A stretch of DNA of 64,000 bases from positions 1 through 64,000 of the forward strand of contig JAOXRT010000167.1 in the NCBI GenBank assembly GCA_025800365.1. Direction: 5' to 3'. Made by a program: the position numbers and the translations under genes. Under the pieces are notes generated by a model that did not search any database, had not been told where the DNA came from, and saw nothing but the letters and a program-made list of their open reading frames with translations. This DNA is from Cellvibrionaceae bacterium (lineage in GTDB: Bacteria > Pseudomonadota > Gammaproteobacteria > Pseudomonadales > Cellvibrionaceae). Shown here piece after piece: positions 1 to 10,910 of this stretch. Within the stretch, counting starts at the first letter, position 1, and every line of letters starts with the position of its first letter.

Positions 1-1232
1 GTGGGCGCTTAGAAAAGGGAAAAGATGGTAAGCATGCCGAAGTGCTGTTTCGAAGCGAAACAGGCTCAGCATGGAGTGTATTTGAAAAGAAGAACTTTTT
101 TGATACCGATCGAATAGTCCCTGTCAGTATGAAGCCGGATAGTAAAGATACGCTACTTGTGGCGAGTGAGAAGTCTGCTGGGCTTGATGAAATTGACAGT
201 ACGCCAGCGCTGAGAGAGTTTAATCTTATCACTCGCGAATATGGCCCTGAATATGTAGACCCAGACTTGCAGAGAATCAAAGAGGATGTGGCCTTTCTGC
301 TAGATGGTGAAAATTTTCAGGTAGTCAGCCGTAGTCGGGATAAAAGCGTGTTGGTATTGAAGTCTGAGCGTGGTAATAAACCCATGAAATACCACTTGTA
401 TTACCCCAAGACGGGCCAGCTGCAATATTTGGCCTCTCAATATCCAGAACTTGAGAAGCTCAATGGCAGCAAAAAACAGAAAGTCGTTTATTCGGCTCGC
501 GATGGCTACAAGGTGCCGGCCTATTTAAGCGTGCCGCAAAGTGTTAATAAAGCGGCGCCAACAGTTGTGCTGGTTCATGGTGGACCACATGCGCGAGATT
601 TTTCCGGTTATCAAACACTGGTTCAAATGCTGACTTCTCGCGGGATCGCCGTTTTTCAGCCGCAGTTTAGGGGCTCTACAGGTTTTGGTAGTAAGCACCG
701 TGAAGCTGGTATGAAACAGTGGGGCAAGCTTATGCAGGATGATGTTGCAGATGGCGTGTCTTGGCTGCTAGAAAAGGGTGTGGCTGAAAAAGGTAATATT
801 TGTATTATGGGCTATTCCTATGGTGGTTATGCGGCCGCTATGGGTTTGGCGAGAGATGGCGAACTATTTAAGTGCGGTATCAGTATCAATGGCGTCTTGG
901 ATTTCCCCTTGTTAAGGAGAGATATTCGAGATACTGCTTTGTTTAAAGGTTTGCAGCGTGAAACTCTAAATGATAGAGATGAAGCTGAGCAGGTATCTCC
1001 GGTACATCTAGCTGAAAATATTAAGGCGCCGCTGCTCTTAGTTCATGCTGAAACTGATGCAGTAGCCGATGCTGAACACAGTCGTCGGATGGAAAAGGCG
1101 GTGAAAAAGAATGGAGGCGTGGTGAAGTTTATCGAGTTAAAAGGCGGCGAACATTGGCGTTCAAGCAATGCCCAAGAATTGGCGACGTTTACAGAGATCG
1201 ATAAGTTTTTGGGTGAACATTTAATTAACTGA
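1..1232 (+). CDS. S9-family alpha/beta-hydrolase peptidase, 5' truncated
   Basis: The reading frame is open from base 3, so the start lies outside the window and only the C-terminal part is present. The visible part ends a beta-propeller-like region and then enters an alpha/beta-hydrolase fold: an HGGPHAR oxyanion-hole segment, the nucleophile elbow GYSYGGY (GxSxGG), an aspartate in HAETDAVAD and a histidine in GGEHWR. That order of serine, aspartate and histidine is typical of prolyl oligopeptidase / acylaminoacyl peptidase (S9) enzymes, which cleave short peptides. The stop is 7 bases from the thymidine kinase start, so the two may be co-transcribed. Whether a signal peptide exists cannot be seen. 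Substrate is unknown. Confidence 0.85.
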   Translation, partial: GRLEKGKDGKHAEVLFRSETGSAWSVFEKKNFFDTDRIVPVSMKPDSKDTLLVASEKSAGLDEIDSTPALREFNLITREYGPEYVDPDLQRIKEDVAFLLDGENFQVVSRSRDKSVLVLKSERGNKPMKYHLYYPKTGQLQYLASQYPELEKLNGSKKQKVVYSARDGYKVPAYLSVPQSVNKAAPTVVLVHGGPHARDFSGYQTLVQMLTSRGIAVFQPQFRGSTGFGSKHREAGMKQWGKLMQDDVADGVSWLLEKGVAEKGNICIMGYSYGGYAAAMGLARDGELFKCGISINGVLDFPLLRRDIRDTALFKGLQRETLNDRDEAEQVSPVHLAENIKAPLLLVHAETDAVADAEHSRRMEKAVKKNGGVVKFIELKGGEHWRSSNAQELATFTEIDKFLGEHLIN

Positions 1233-1239
1233 TAGAAGT

Positions 1240-1821
1240 ATGGCTCAACTTTATTTTTATTACTCGGCTATGAATGCGGGTAAATCTACGGCCTTGCTGC
1301 AATCTGCGTATAACTATAAAGAACGCGGCATGCATGTAGAAATCTTTACGGCGGCTTTAGATGATCGCTATGGCCGCGGTAAGGTCAGCTCAAGAATTGG
1401 TTTGCACGCTGATGCGCATCTATTTCAAAATGAAACTGATTTGTTTTCTGCCATCAGCGCCCTGCATACCGCCAATGCAATGAATTGCGTCTTTATCGAT
1501 GAGGCGCAATTTTTATCAAAGCCGCAAGTTAAGCAATTGTGCAAAGTTGTTGATGAGTTAAATATTCCGGTTTTAGCCTATGGCTTACGTACGGATTTTT
1601 TAGCCGAGACCTTTGCCGGTAGTCATTACCTTCTAGCATGGGCCGATAAACTGGTCGAATTAAAGACGATCTGCCATTGCGGCCGAAAGGCGAATTTTGT
1701 GGTTCGTAGAGACGAGAGCGGTCGTGTTGTTAGGGAAGGTGAGCAAGTTCAAGTGGGCGGCAATGACAGTTACGAATCTATGTGTCGTAAGCACTTTGCT
1801 GAGCTGGTTTGGGAAGGCTAA
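1240..1821 (+). CDS. tdk: Thymidine kinase
   Basis: Type II thymidine kinase, which phosphorylates thymidine to dTMP in the pyrimidine salvage pathway in the cytosol. The N-terminus [20 protein letters not shown] carries the P-loop (MNAGKST) and is nearly the same as E. coli Tdk; DEAQFL is the Mg/catalytic motif with the general-base glutamate, and CHCG plus CRKH supply the four zinc ligands of the lasso domain. At 193 aa it is slightly shorter than the E. coli enzyme, lacking its basic tail. The ATG is the only sensible start. It follows the peptidase by 7 bases. The last codons merge into a tandem 14-bp repeat. Confidence 0.97.
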   Translation: MAQLYFYYSAMNAGKSTALLQSAYNYKERGMHVEIFTAALDDRYGRGKVSSRIGLHADAHLFQNETDLFSAISALHTANAMNCVFIDEAQFLSKPQVKQLCKVVDELNIPVLAYGLRTDFLAETFAGSHYLLAWADKLVELKTICHCGRKANFVVRRDESGRVVREGEQVQVGGNDSYESMCRKHFAELVWEG

Positions 1822-1852
1822 TGTGGAAAGGTTAATGCGGGAAGGCTAGTGT
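1811..1852. repeat. Three tandem 14-bp repeats across the tdk stop
   Basis: Three imperfect copies of a 14-bp unit (GGGAAGGCTAATGT, GGAAAGGTTAATGC, GGGAAGGCTAGTGT) run head to tail. The first copy contains the last Glu-Gly codons and the stop codon of tdk. The second and third copies also place TAA or TAG at the same relative position. It looks like local slippage duplication of the gene end; no function is implied. Confidence 0.7.
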
Positions 1853-1859
1853 GATAATT

Positions 1860-1888
1860 TGGGCTTAGCGCAGAACGCGCTAAGCCCA
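1860..1888. terminator. Hairpin between convergent tdk and fadH
   Basis: TGGGCTTAGCGC, a five-base AGAAC loop and GCGCTAAGCCCA form a perfect 12-bp stem in the gap between two converging genes. Neither flank has a long T run, so it may act as a bidirectional transcription stop or an mRNA 3' end protector rather than a classic intrinsic terminator. Confidence 0.6.
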
Positions 1889-1919
1889 GCAGTAGTAATG
1901 AATGCTGCAATGAACTTGC

Positions 1920-3956
<2,037 letters not shown>

Positions 3957-4007
3957 CTAATCTTTTGGCTGTCTATCGCAGCTTATTAATAATCGTTTTT
4001 TTAGGTG

Positions 4008-4403
4008 TTACTTTTTAATAAAACCAGCTTCAACAAAGCGTTGAGTCATTAAATCGGCGAGGCGAGCTAAACCATTTAATGGTCTTACCATAACCTCAAA
4101 ATGAACTATTTGGCCTTCATTGTTCCAGCGGATTAAATCGATGCCCTTGATGTGTTTATCTTCAACTTTGCAGCTAAATTCCAGTGCAAAGTTATTACCA
4201 TCAATCCATTCACGGTGGTATTCAAAATCTTCGAAAATATCCAGTACCTGGCAAAGGATAAAGTGCGCAACATGGCCGCCTTCTTTTGCGCCCCAAAAAG
4301 TAGGGGAGTGAAACTCCATTTCAGGGTGCAATAATTCCGTTAATAAGTCGGTATTACCTTGGGCGACAACCTCGTGCCACTTAGCCAGTCTTTGATCGCT
4401 CAT
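4008..4403 (-). CDS. SnoaL-like / NTF2-fold protein
   Basis: A 131-aa single-domain protein with the look of the SnoaL/NTF2-like cone fold: an N-terminal helix (RLAKWHEVVAQGNTDLLTELLHPE), a strand holding FHSPTFWGAKEG, and a C-terminal beta sheet with DLIRWNNEGQIVHFEVMVRPL. Members act as isomerases, hydratases or simple ligand binders. It lies 9 bases behind the dienoyl-CoA isomerase gene and ahead of fadH, so it probably serves the same acyl-CoA pathway. A specific reaction cannot be read from the sequence. Confidence 0.8.
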   Translation of the reverse strand: MSDQRLAKWHEVVAQGNTDLLTELLHPEMEFHSPTFWGAKEGGHVAHFILCQVLDIFEDFEYHREWIDGNNFALEFSCKVEDKHIKGIDLIRWNNEGQIVHFEVMVRPLNGLARLADLMTQRFVEAGFIKK

Positions 4404-4412
4404 GTTAATTCC

Positions 4413-5255
4413 TTATTCTTTGATGGCTGGGCCGATTTTGCAAAGCTCGGCGAACACGGGGTCGCGCTTTTCCATTTTTGCGGTGAAGCATTCCATCATA
4501 TCGGTTTGTGGTTGGAACATACCGGTCTGCCAAATGCTCATATAGCGAAGGCTGTCAGCAGTGCTGTGGTCGCGGGTGTAGTTAATCATCTCTTTACAAC
4601 CACTAACAGCCAATGGTGAGTTAGCAGCCATTTCTTTAGCGATCTTCATCACTTCATCGAGCATGGTTTGCTGATCGCTAAATACTTGGTTAACTAAACC
4701 GCAAGCCTTGGCTTCATTGGCATACATGCGACGTCCAGTGTAGGCCAGTTCACGGGCTAGGCCTTCCGGAATCAACTTTGGTAGACGCTGTAGAGTGCCC
4801 ACATCGGCAGTCATACCAATTTTGGTCTCGTAAACAGTGAAGAAGCCTTCTTCAGTAATGTAGCGGCAATCGCAAGCGGTGGTCATATCGACAGCACCAC
4901 CAATGCAGCCACCTTGAATCGCCGCAAGAACTGGGATTCGGCAGTTTTCAAGGGCGCTAAAGCTATCCTGCAGCTCTAACACCATATGGCGCAGACGTTC
5001 ATGCTTGCGGCCAAGTTCAGCCTCTTCCTCTAATCCGCCGCTAGTAAAGACAGCTAGGTCCATACCTGCGCTGAAGTGTTTGCCGGTGGAAGAGATAACG
5101 ATCACTCGGGCGGCTGCTTCTCGGTCAATTTTTCTGACCGCCTCAGGCAGCTCGCGCCAAAATGCCGGAACCATAGTATTCAGTTCGTCGGGGCGGTTTA
5201 GTTCGATATGGGCAATATGATCATTGATGGTGACGCTAAAAGTGCTGTAATTCAT
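4413..5255 (-). CDS. Delta(3,5)-delta(2,4)-dienoyl-CoA isomerase-like crotonase
   Basis: Crotonase-fold enzyme of 280 aa. The HFSAGMDL segment gives the first oxyanion-hole loop, and GGCIGGAVDMTTACDCRY gives the second. The run TKIGMTADVGTLQRLPK matches the signature of mammalian ECH1, and the three acidic residues used there are present here: Asp in TACDCRY, Glu in VYETKIG and Asp in TADVGT. It should move double bonds of 3,5-dienoyl-CoA to 2,4-dienoyl-CoA, the substrate of FadH two genes downstream. It is first in the leftward operon, with GGAG 9 bases before the ATG, and faces the TetR gene. A general enoyl-CoA hydratase is the alternative. Confidence 0.85.
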   Translation of the reverse strand: MNYSTFSVTINDHIAHIELNRPDELNTMVPAFWRELPEAVRKIDREAAARVIVISSTGKHFSAGMDLAVFTSGGLEEEAELGRKHERLRHMVLELQDSFSALENCRIPVLAAIQGGCIGGAVDMTTACDCRYITEEGFFTVYETKIGMTADVGTLQRLPKLIPEGLARELAYTGRRMYANEAKACGLVNQVFSDQQTMLDEVMKIAKEMAANSPLAVSGCKEMINYTRDHSTADSLRYMSIWQTGMFQPQTDMMECFTAKMEKRDPVFAELCKIGPAIKE

Positions 5256-5316
5256 TATTCTGACTCCGGTTAACTGAGCACTGTCAAGATGGATGTGCTC
5301 AGGTTACGGTGCAATT

Positions 5317-5345
5317 TTGACAGTGTCAAGATGTGCTGATACATT
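5317..5345 (+). promoter_or_regulatory. Promoter of TetR gene with palindromic operator
   Basis: TTGACA (5317-5322), 17 bases, then TACATT (5340-5345) forms a sigma-70-type promoter pointing to the TetR gene. The -35 hexamer is the left arm of a perfect palindrome, TTGACA-G-TGTCAA (5317-5329). A further half-site with the same TGTCAAGATG sequence lies at 5282-5291. A repressor bound here would block the -35 box and could also affect the leftward fatty-acid operon, for which TTGACA on the other strand (5329-5324) is a possible -35. Autoregulation is inferred from position. Confidence 0.6.
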
Positions 5346-5399
5346 GTCTCAGCTCGTAAAGGCAGTTATTGGTTTGTATAGACGTTAAACAGGGCAGAG

Positions 5400-5999
5400 A
5401 TGACGACCGCGAAAAAAAGCTACCACCATGGCGACCTCAAAGGCACTCTAGAAGATGCTGCTGTTGAAATAATACGTGTGGAAGGGGTTAATGGGCTTTC
5501 GATGCGTAAGTTGGCGGACAAGGTCGGGGTCTCGCGCAGCGCACCTTATCATCACTTTGAGGATAAGCAGGCTTTGTTAAGCGCCATTGCCCATAAGGGC
5601 TTTGTTTTGCAGGCAGAGGCGATCGATGCCGCTGAAGCGCAAGGTGAGCCAGCTTTTGAAGCCCAGGTGATGCAATTTGTTCATGCCTACGTCAATTGGT
5701 CAGTCGAGCACTCGGAATATTATGACTTAATGTTTGGTAGTGAGGTGTGGCAGGGCAACACCCCGCCAGAGCAATTTGCTCAAGAGTCTAGGGGCTATTT
5801 CAGGCGCTACGTTGATCGGGTTCAGCGCTGGCAGCACAGCGGCCATATTAGCCAGGAATTGAGTGCGTTAAGGTTTGCACAGGTCAGCTGGAGTAGCCTC
5901 CACGGTATCAGCCGCCTGTTAATCGATGGAATTTATGTCGATAAAAAAGCTCAAGAGGCCATCTGTAGCGCGGCCGCGACCATTTTCTTTAAAGTTTAA
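5400..5999 (+). CDS. TetR/AcrR-family transcriptional regulator
   Basis: A 199-aa TetR-family repressor. Residues about 8-56 form the DNA-binding domain, with the family pattern around GVNGLSMRKLADKVGVSRSAPYHHFEDKQALL (helix-turn-helix near residues 33-52). The C-terminal part, with MQFVHAYVNWSVEHSEYYDLMF, resembles the TetR_C_13 ligand-binding domain. It is transcribed away from the dienoyl-CoA isomerase / NTF2-like / fadH operon, and a perfect palindrome sits in the shared 144-bp control region. It most likely represses itself and the neighbouring beta-oxidation operon in response to an acyl-CoA or related ligand; that ligand is a guess. Confidence 0.9.
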   Translation: MTTAKKSYHHGDLKGTLEDAAVEIIRVEGVNGLSMRKLADKVGVSRSAPYHHFEDKQALLSAIAHKGFVLQAEAIDAAEAQGEPAFEAQVMQFVHAYVNWSVEHSEYYDLMFGSEVWQGNTPPEQFAQESRGYFRRYVDRVQRWQHSGHISQELSALRFAQVSWSSLHGISRLLIDGIYVDKKAQEAICSAAATIFFKV

Positions 6000-6032
6000 G
6001 CGGCTGATTAGACATTCCTTGTCGATCAAATA

Positions 6033-6046
6033 TTGATCCAGCTCAA
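6033..6046. promoter_or_regulatory. Second, imperfect FNR/Anr-like box
   Basis: TTGAT-CCAG-CTCAA differs from the FNR/Anr consensus TTGAT-N4-ATCAA at one position (C for A) in the right half. Its centre is 61 bases upstream of the perfect box at 6093-6108, close to six helical turns, so a second dimer on the same face is possible. Confidence 0.4.
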
Positions 6047-6092
6047 GTAAAGTTCAGGCTGGCACTCCCTCCCATCAATGGCAAAGGCGGTA

Positions 6093-6108
6093 ATTGATCC
6101 GTATCAAT
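6093..6108 (+). promoter_or_regulatory. FNR/Anr box at class II promoter position
   Basis: ATTGAT-CCGT-ATCAAT is a perfect inverted repeat that contains the full FNR/Anr/Dnr consensus TTGAT-N4-ATCAA. TAGTAT at 6129-6134 can serve as the -10 box, which puts the start of transcription near 6141-6142 and the FNR site at about -41, the usual place for activation. A second inverted repeat, ATCTTGT/ACAAGAT (6120-6126, 6143-6149), spans the start site. The gene downstream encodes a cbb3 oxidase small subunit, in keeping with low-oxygen control. Confidence 0.75.
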
Positions 6109-6188
6109 ATCCTCTTTGTATCTTGTTTTAGTATGTGCTTATACAAGATCAAAACAGAAATACCTATCAAACGTGAGAGGAACTAGCC

Positions 6189-6314
6189 ATGTATTTTGAT
6201 GATGCTGTAATTGCCGGAGTTGTTATTGTTGTTGCTACAACTGTAATCACCTTGTACATAGGCCGTTTTATGTACAACCACGTAAAAGATGATATCAAAA
6301 AGAGTGGTAAATAA
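6189..6314 (+). CDS. ccoM: cbb3-type cytochrome c oxidase small subunit, CcoM-like
   Basis: A 41-codon gene with AGAGGA 7-8 bases before its ATG. The product MYFDDAVIAGVVIVVATTVI... has one membrane helix (residues about 6-28) and a short basic tail ending KKSGK. From memory it matches the start of the Pseudomonas stutzeri CcoM subunit (MFVDNVVLAGVVTVG...), a single-helix subunit that stabilises cbb3 oxidase and is raised at low oxygen. The FNR/Anr box upstream fits that role. The main cbb3 genes are not in this window, as is also usual for ccoM. A hairpin follows. If not CcoM, it is another small inner-membrane protein under anaerobic control. Confidence 0.75.
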   Translation: MYFDDAVIAGVVIVVATTVITLYIGRFMYNHVKDDIKKSGK

Positions 6315-6349
6315 ATCGCTCTGAGTAACAGATTTGCCTTCGGGCAATA

Positions 6350-6381
6350 CCACCGGCTAGGCTGAGTAGTATAGCCGGTGG
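6350..6381 (+). terminator. Hairpin after ccoM
   Basis: CCACCGGCTA and TAGCCGGTGG pair in a perfect 10-bp stem with a 12-base loop, about 35 bases beyond the ccoM stop. The following bases (GCCTTATCCCGTTTG) are only moderately T-rich. The rest of the 254-bp gap up to the SPFH gene shows no other clear signal. Confidence 0.55.
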
Positions 6382-6568
6382 GCCTTATCCCGTTTGTTCC
6401 ATGCCTTTCATTCTATGGCTTTAAAAGGCCATTTCTTTTGCCGTCCTTTGGCTGTTCTTTCAATGACCTTAAATAGTGATCTGGTACGCTGGTAAGTCTT
6501 TGATTTACCGTGTAACTTAGCGTTTCTTTTTTGCATCATTTAATTTCGGTGAATAAAAGGAACAGCCG

Positions 6569-7906
6569 ATGATCAAAGATCGCTTATCTCCAAAGTATGT
6601 TGTTATCGCAATTGTCGTTCTGGCATTGCTGTTATTGCTTCGAAAATCTGTTTTTTATGCTGAGCCAGGTTACATCTACCACGTACGTACGGTAACTGGT
6701 GATGAGCAGGTTGTTACTGATGTGGGCTATCACTTGTTTATCCTGGGGCGCTGGAATGCCTGGAAACGTGCTATGACTGTGCAGGCGACTGCCGCAACCA
6801 TGGGCGATCAGGTGAACGCTGAGAAAGAAAGCAGCGAAACCAGTGCAAGCTTACCGCCGCTAAGCATCATGTTTTTAGATCAGGTAGACGCCCATGCGCA
6901 GGCAACCGTGCGATATTCCATCCCCTCAGATGAAGAGGCCTTTTTGAATTTGGCCCATGAGTATCGTTCACCAGAAAATCTATTGCGCACAGCATTAATA
7001 CCAGCTTTCAAAGAAACTTTGCAAGCCAACGCTTCTTTAATGAGTGCCGAAGAGTACTATTCCGGTGGTCGTACTGAGTTTAACTCTGAATTTGAGCAGC
7101 AGATGGCTCAGGGTATTTATTTGGTGCGCCGAGAAGAAGTGGCGGTTGAGTCTCAGCGCAAGGTTGCAGGCTCGGCCAATGCTGCATTGGGCACTCAGCA
7201 GCAAGAATATGGCGATGAATCCAAAACGATTTTTGTGGTGAAAAAAGTGATAGGTGAAGATGGCCAAGCCCGCCGTAAAAAACAGCGTTTTACGGAATTT
7301 GGAATCTCTGTCGTTGATGCCCGAGTGACCGATATCAAACCTAATAATAAGTTTGTTGAGCGTATGCGCTTAAAGCAAAAGGCTTCCGCCGATCGTGCTA
7401 TTGCGCGCGAGCAACGAATTCAGGAAGAAGAGCAGCGATTACTAGCGATAGCTAAAGGTGAGCGTGAAGTTGCTGAGCGCCAGGCCAGTGCCAAGGTGGA
7501 GCAGATTCAAAAAACCACCGAAGCTGAAACCGAGAAGCAGTTGGCAATAACTCAGGCTACCAAACTAAGAGAAGAGGCTACCATTGCGGCAGAAACCGCC
7601 AAAATCAACTTGGAAAAGGCTCGGGTTGAAGCTGAGACTCAGAAAACCTTGGCAGATGCAGAAGCCTACCAAAAGAAAGTGATTTTGCAGGCGGATAATG
7701 CGCTGGCGCAAAAACTACAAGCGGAAATAGAAATTCAGAAGCTATGGGCGGATGCCTTTGCACGCCGTAAAGTTCCTACCAATGTGTTCGGTTCTGGATC
7801 TGCCCCAACAGGCAGTGATTCTGAGACTCGCGCTTTTATGCAGATGCTGACTTTGGATGCGGCCAAGCGTTTAAACTACCAGCGTGAAGTGGATAGTAAG
7901 AAGTAG
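6569..7906 (+). CDS. SPFH/band 7 domain membrane protein
   Basis: A 445-aa protein with one N-terminal membrane helix (residues about 10-27), an SPFH/prohibitin-like domain (about 28-270) and a long charged helical region rich in Glu, Ala, Lys and Gln (about 270-400), which should form the coiled coil by which SPFH proteins oligomerise. SPFH proteins build ring-like microdomain scaffolds in the inner membrane and often work with proteases or quality-control factors. It stands alone, with its own downstream terminator, unlike the SPFH-NfeD pair at 31.5 kb. A segment with ESQRKVAGSANAALGTQQQEYGDE between the domains is unusual. Partner unknown. Confidence 0.85.
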   Translation: MIKDRLSPKYVVIAIVVLALLLLLRKSVFYAEPGYIYHVRTVTGDEQVVTDVGYHLFILGRWNAWKRAMTVQATAATMGDQVNAEKESSETSASLPPLSIMFLDQVDAHAQATVRYSIPSDEEAFLNLAHEYRSPENLLRTALIPAFKETLQANASLMSAEEYYSGGRTEFNSEFEQQMAQGIYLVRREEVAVESQRKVAGSANAALGTQQQEYGDESKTIFVVKKVIGEDGQARRKKQRFTEFGISVVDARVTDIKPNNKFVERMRLKQKASADRAIAREQRIQEEEQRLLAIAKGEREVAERQASAKVEQIQKTTEAETEKQLAITQATKLREEATIAAETAKINLEKARVEAETQKTLADAEAYQKKVILQADNALAQKLQAEIEIQKLWADAFARRKVPTNVFGSGSAPTGSDSETRAFMQMLTLDAAKRLNYQREVDSKK

Positions 7907-7962
7907 TTGCATAGTAGTTTAAGTGGTTTTTTAAGTGGCAGTTTATTTGAATATTGAAATAG

Positions 7963-7999
7963 GGCGGTATGGCTAAATAGGCTTACCGCCTTTTTCTTT
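7963..7999 (+). terminator. Intrinsic terminator after SPFH gene
   Basis: GGCGGTA and TACCGCC form a 7-bp stem with a 14-base loop, followed at once by TTTTTCTTTT. This is a good rho-independent terminator for the SPFH gene. It lies in the tail-to-tail gap with the GGDEF-EAL gene. Confidence 0.8.
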
Positions 8000-8054
8000 T
8001 CTGTATTGTTTTCTTTGAATTTCTAAGCGAAAGCCTGGTTTTAGCAATATCAGG

Positions 8055-10910
8055 CTAAACACTCATTTCACTGACTGAAGATTCTTGTTTCTTTCGAATA
8101 AAGTCCATCAACTCATCTTCTTTGAGGGGCTTGCTGAAGTAAAAGCCTTGGTACTGCTCACAGCTGTGACGCTGTAAGAACTGAAGCTGCTCTTGGCTTT
8201 CTACACCTTCGGCGACAACGCTGAGTTTTAAATGGCGAGACATAGCAAGAATGGTTTCAACGATAGCGTCATCATCGGGGTCCTGTCCTATATCCGAAAC
8301 AAATGAACGGTCGATTTTTAGCTCATTAATACTGAGGTGCTTTAAGTAGGCGAGTGAAGAGTAACCCGTGCCAAAGTCATCGATAGAGATTTGGAAGCCA
8401 TGTGATTTTAAGCGGCGTAATTTTTCTTCAGTGGATTTGGCGTCTTGCATCAAGACGCTTTCGGTTATTTCAAGGGTCACATCGCTGGGTTTTACTTGGT
8501 GATGTGTGCAGGTATGCAAGAGCTGGCGAACAATATTGCTTTGGTTGATCTGCAAAGGACTCACATTGATAGACATTGTGAAGTCACTGAGATGCTGTTG
8601 TTGAATCTCAGCTAGTGTCGCAATGGCCATTTCGAAAACCCAATTGCCCAGCTCGGTGATTAAGCCGGTTTCCTCAGCGATAGGAATAAACTCGGCAGGG
8701 GAGACCCAATCGCCTTCCGGTAATTGCCAGCGGCACAAAGATTCAGCGCCAATGATATTTCCTTGCTGACCGATTTTAGGTTGAAAGCGCAATTCAAAGG
8801 CGTTTCGCTTAATGGCTTCGCGCATTTTGCTTTCTAAGCGCAATCGTTGATCGATACTGCGCTGCATTTCCAATTCAAAAAAGCAAATAGAGTTTTTACC
8901 CAGGCTCTTGGCTTGGTACATAGCTGTGTCGGCGTGCTTCAAGATGTCCGCAACAGCGGTCTCATTAGAGTTAAACAGCGTCACCCCTATGCTCGGGGTG
9001 AGGTGAAACTCGTGGGATTGATAGTTTATTGGCGGTGAAAAGGTACGTCGTATTTTTTCGGCAATCTTTTGGGTGTTAATGGTTGCCATTCGCTTATTGG
9101 CGAAATTGGCAGGTATCAACATGACAAACTCATCGCCACCAAATCTTGCAATCGTGTCTTGGCTGCGGGCGCTGGCATTCAAGCGTTTGGCGACCTCAAT
9201 AAGAACGGCATCACCTACGGCGTGGCCAAGCGAGTCATTGATATACTTAAAGTTATCCAGATCCATAAACAGAACGGCACCATAGCATTGATTGCGATCG
9301 GCAAAAGCTACGGCTTGGTGGAGCCGGTCCATAAATAGGTTGCGGTTAGGCAGGCTAGTAAGGGAATCGTAGTAGGCCTGGCTAGAAATTTTTAGCTCAG
9401 CTTCTTTTTTCTCTGTGATATCCCGAATTGTTAAATGCGCTAGGCGTCGATGATCTTCAGAGGGTATTTTGCTGAGCGTGATGTCGGCGAAGAACTCGCG
9501 GCCTTCAAAATCTTTACAGCGCCATTCATGCTTTAAGGGTTGCCCATAGATGCTCGAGCCTAAGGTGCGGATAAATTGGCTGCGAAAGCCATTATTTTTA
9601 TCAGTGTCTTCAGCCAGCAAATCGTAAAGGTCTACTTCTTTGATTTGATTGTGGCTTTCTAACTTTATAAGTTCGACAGCTGCGGTATTGCAAAGGCTCG
9701 GGTTACCATCCTCGAGCAAAATCATGGCGTCGGAAGAATGATCGAAGAGCGTTCGATATTGCCTTTCACTGACCATCAAGGCTTGTTGCATGCTATGTCG
9801 AGTTTTTAAGTCATCTTGAAGCTTTTCATTTAGCCGTCTCAACTCTGTGGTTCGCTCAGCAATACGGTGCTCTAAACCTTGTTTGGCTTCTATAAGTTGT
9901 GATTCAGTTTTCTTGTGCTCCTCCACTTCGTTAGCTAACGATGCATAGGTAGAATTTAAATCCCTTTCTACGGCGCGCAGGTAGCGAATAACAACATAAC
10001 TTAGTAGCGTAAAGGAAAATAATGCTAGCCCTAGAAAAATAGCCAGCTTTCTTTTGTGTGCGGCCATCATTTCGGTGATGTCGATCGCTGCCATGTGGAT
10101 CATAGCCAATCGTTGCTTGCTATCAAAAACTTTTCTTAGGCTGCCCTGGTACTCGCGACCTTGGTAGTGGAAGCGGATTTGTTTAATATTCTCTAGCCAC
10201 CCTTGCTCCTCTTGCAGTTCAATCAAGGATAGCTCTTTAAAATCGTTATGGAGTAGCGCAAAATCGCCCTTGTTTAGATCACTAAAATCAATACTGGCCT
10301 CAGTGTCACCAATGATAGGGCGGGTTTTAGAGGCGGCAATTAAAGAAAATATATTGTACTGCTTGGCGAGGCCCAGCATCTTCTCGGAGGCAGGCTTGGC
10401 GACTTCGAGGTAGCCATGTACAGTGCCATCAACCTTTATCTCATCCAATACACACAGCAGCATTTCGCCTCTTGTTGAAAGCTCTATATGCCATTCCGAA
10501 GGCGCTCCAGGTAGGTTTAATAGTTGTAGGCTGTGTCGATCGAGCTGTAAGCCCTGCTGGTTTTGTAAGCCTTGTAACTTGGTATCTTTACCATAAAAGG
10601 CTAAGTGATGGACTTTTTTTGTGCTGTTGAGTACCGGAAAGGTTTCGGCTAATTGATTTCTAATTAGCTTTGTATCTTTGTTGATAAAGTCAGCTTTTTG
10701 TTCTTGGGTAATCTGAAACAGGTCATCAGCATCTTGCGATACAGACTCCCAAAAGGCCAGATTGTAATCACGCAGGCGATCTTGTATTAGCTGGCGCATA
10801 AAGCCTTGCTGGTGGTCGATCATGCCCCAGACACCGCCGGCGATAAGGAGTATAAAGGCCGTTGCTACAATGATTTGGATGTTATTTTTTTGAGTCGTCC
10901 AGTTCTTCAT
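8055..10910 (-). CDS. Membrane PAS-GGDEF-EAL cyclic-di-GMP protein
   Basis: A 951-aa membrane protein for making and/or breaking c-di-GMP. It has a membrane helix near residues 11-31, a periplasmic sensor segment, a second helix near 289-311, a coiled-coil linker, a PAS domain (about 385-500), a GGDEF domain and an EAL domain. GGDEF (residues 591-595) is intact and preceded by the inhibitory-site motif RSQD. The EAL motif reads ESL with the catalytic Glu at 723, and EITESVLM, IDDFGTGYSSL, KIDRSFV and VVAEGVE are all present, so both activities are possible. It is a single-gene unit. Signal and output are unknown. Confidence 0.93.
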   Translation of the reverse strand: MKNWTTQKNNIQIIVATAFILLIAGGVWGMIDHQQGFMRQLIQDRLRDYNLAFWESVSQDADDLFQITQEQKADFINKDTKLIRNQLAETFPVLNSTKKVHHLAFYGKDTKLQGLQNQQGLQLDRHSLQLLNLPGAPSEWHIELSTRGEMLLCVLDEIKVDGTVHGYLEVAKPASEKMLGLAKQYNIFSLIAASKTRPIIGDTEASIDFSDLNKGDFALLHNDFKELSLIELQEEQGWLENIKQIRFHYQGREYQGSLRKVFDSKQRLAMIHMAAIDITEMMAAHKRKLAIFLGLALFSFTLLSYVVIRYLRAVERDLNSTYASLANEVEEHKKTESQLIEAKQGLEHRIAERTTELRRLNEKLQDDLKTRHSMQQALMVSERQYRTLFDHSSDAMILLEDGNPSLCNTAAVELIKLESHNQIKEVDLYDLLAEDTDKNNGFRSQFIRTLGSSIYGQPLKHEWRCKDFEGREFFADITLSKIPSEDHRRLAHLTIRDITEKKEAELKISSQAYYDSLTSLPNRNLFMDRLHQAVAFADRNQCYGAVLFMDLDNFKYINDSLGHAVGDAVLIEVAKRLNASARSQDTIARFGGDEFVMLIPANFANKRMATINTQKIAEKIRRTFSPPINYQSHEFHLTPSIGVTLFNSNETAVADILKHADTAMYQAKSLGKNSICFFELEMQRSIDQRLRLESKMREAIKRNAFELRFQPKIGQQGNIIGAESLCRWQLPEGDWVSPAEFIPIAEETGLITELGNWVFEMAIATLAEIQQQHLSDFTMSINVSPLQINQSNIVRQLLHTCTHHQVKPSDVTLEITESVLMQDAKSTEEKLRRLKSHGFQISIDDFGTGYSSLAYLKHLSINELKIDRSFVSDIGQDPDDDAIVETILAMSRHLKLSVVAEGVESQEQLQFLQRHSCEQYQGFYFSKPLKEDELMDFIRKKQESSVSEMSV

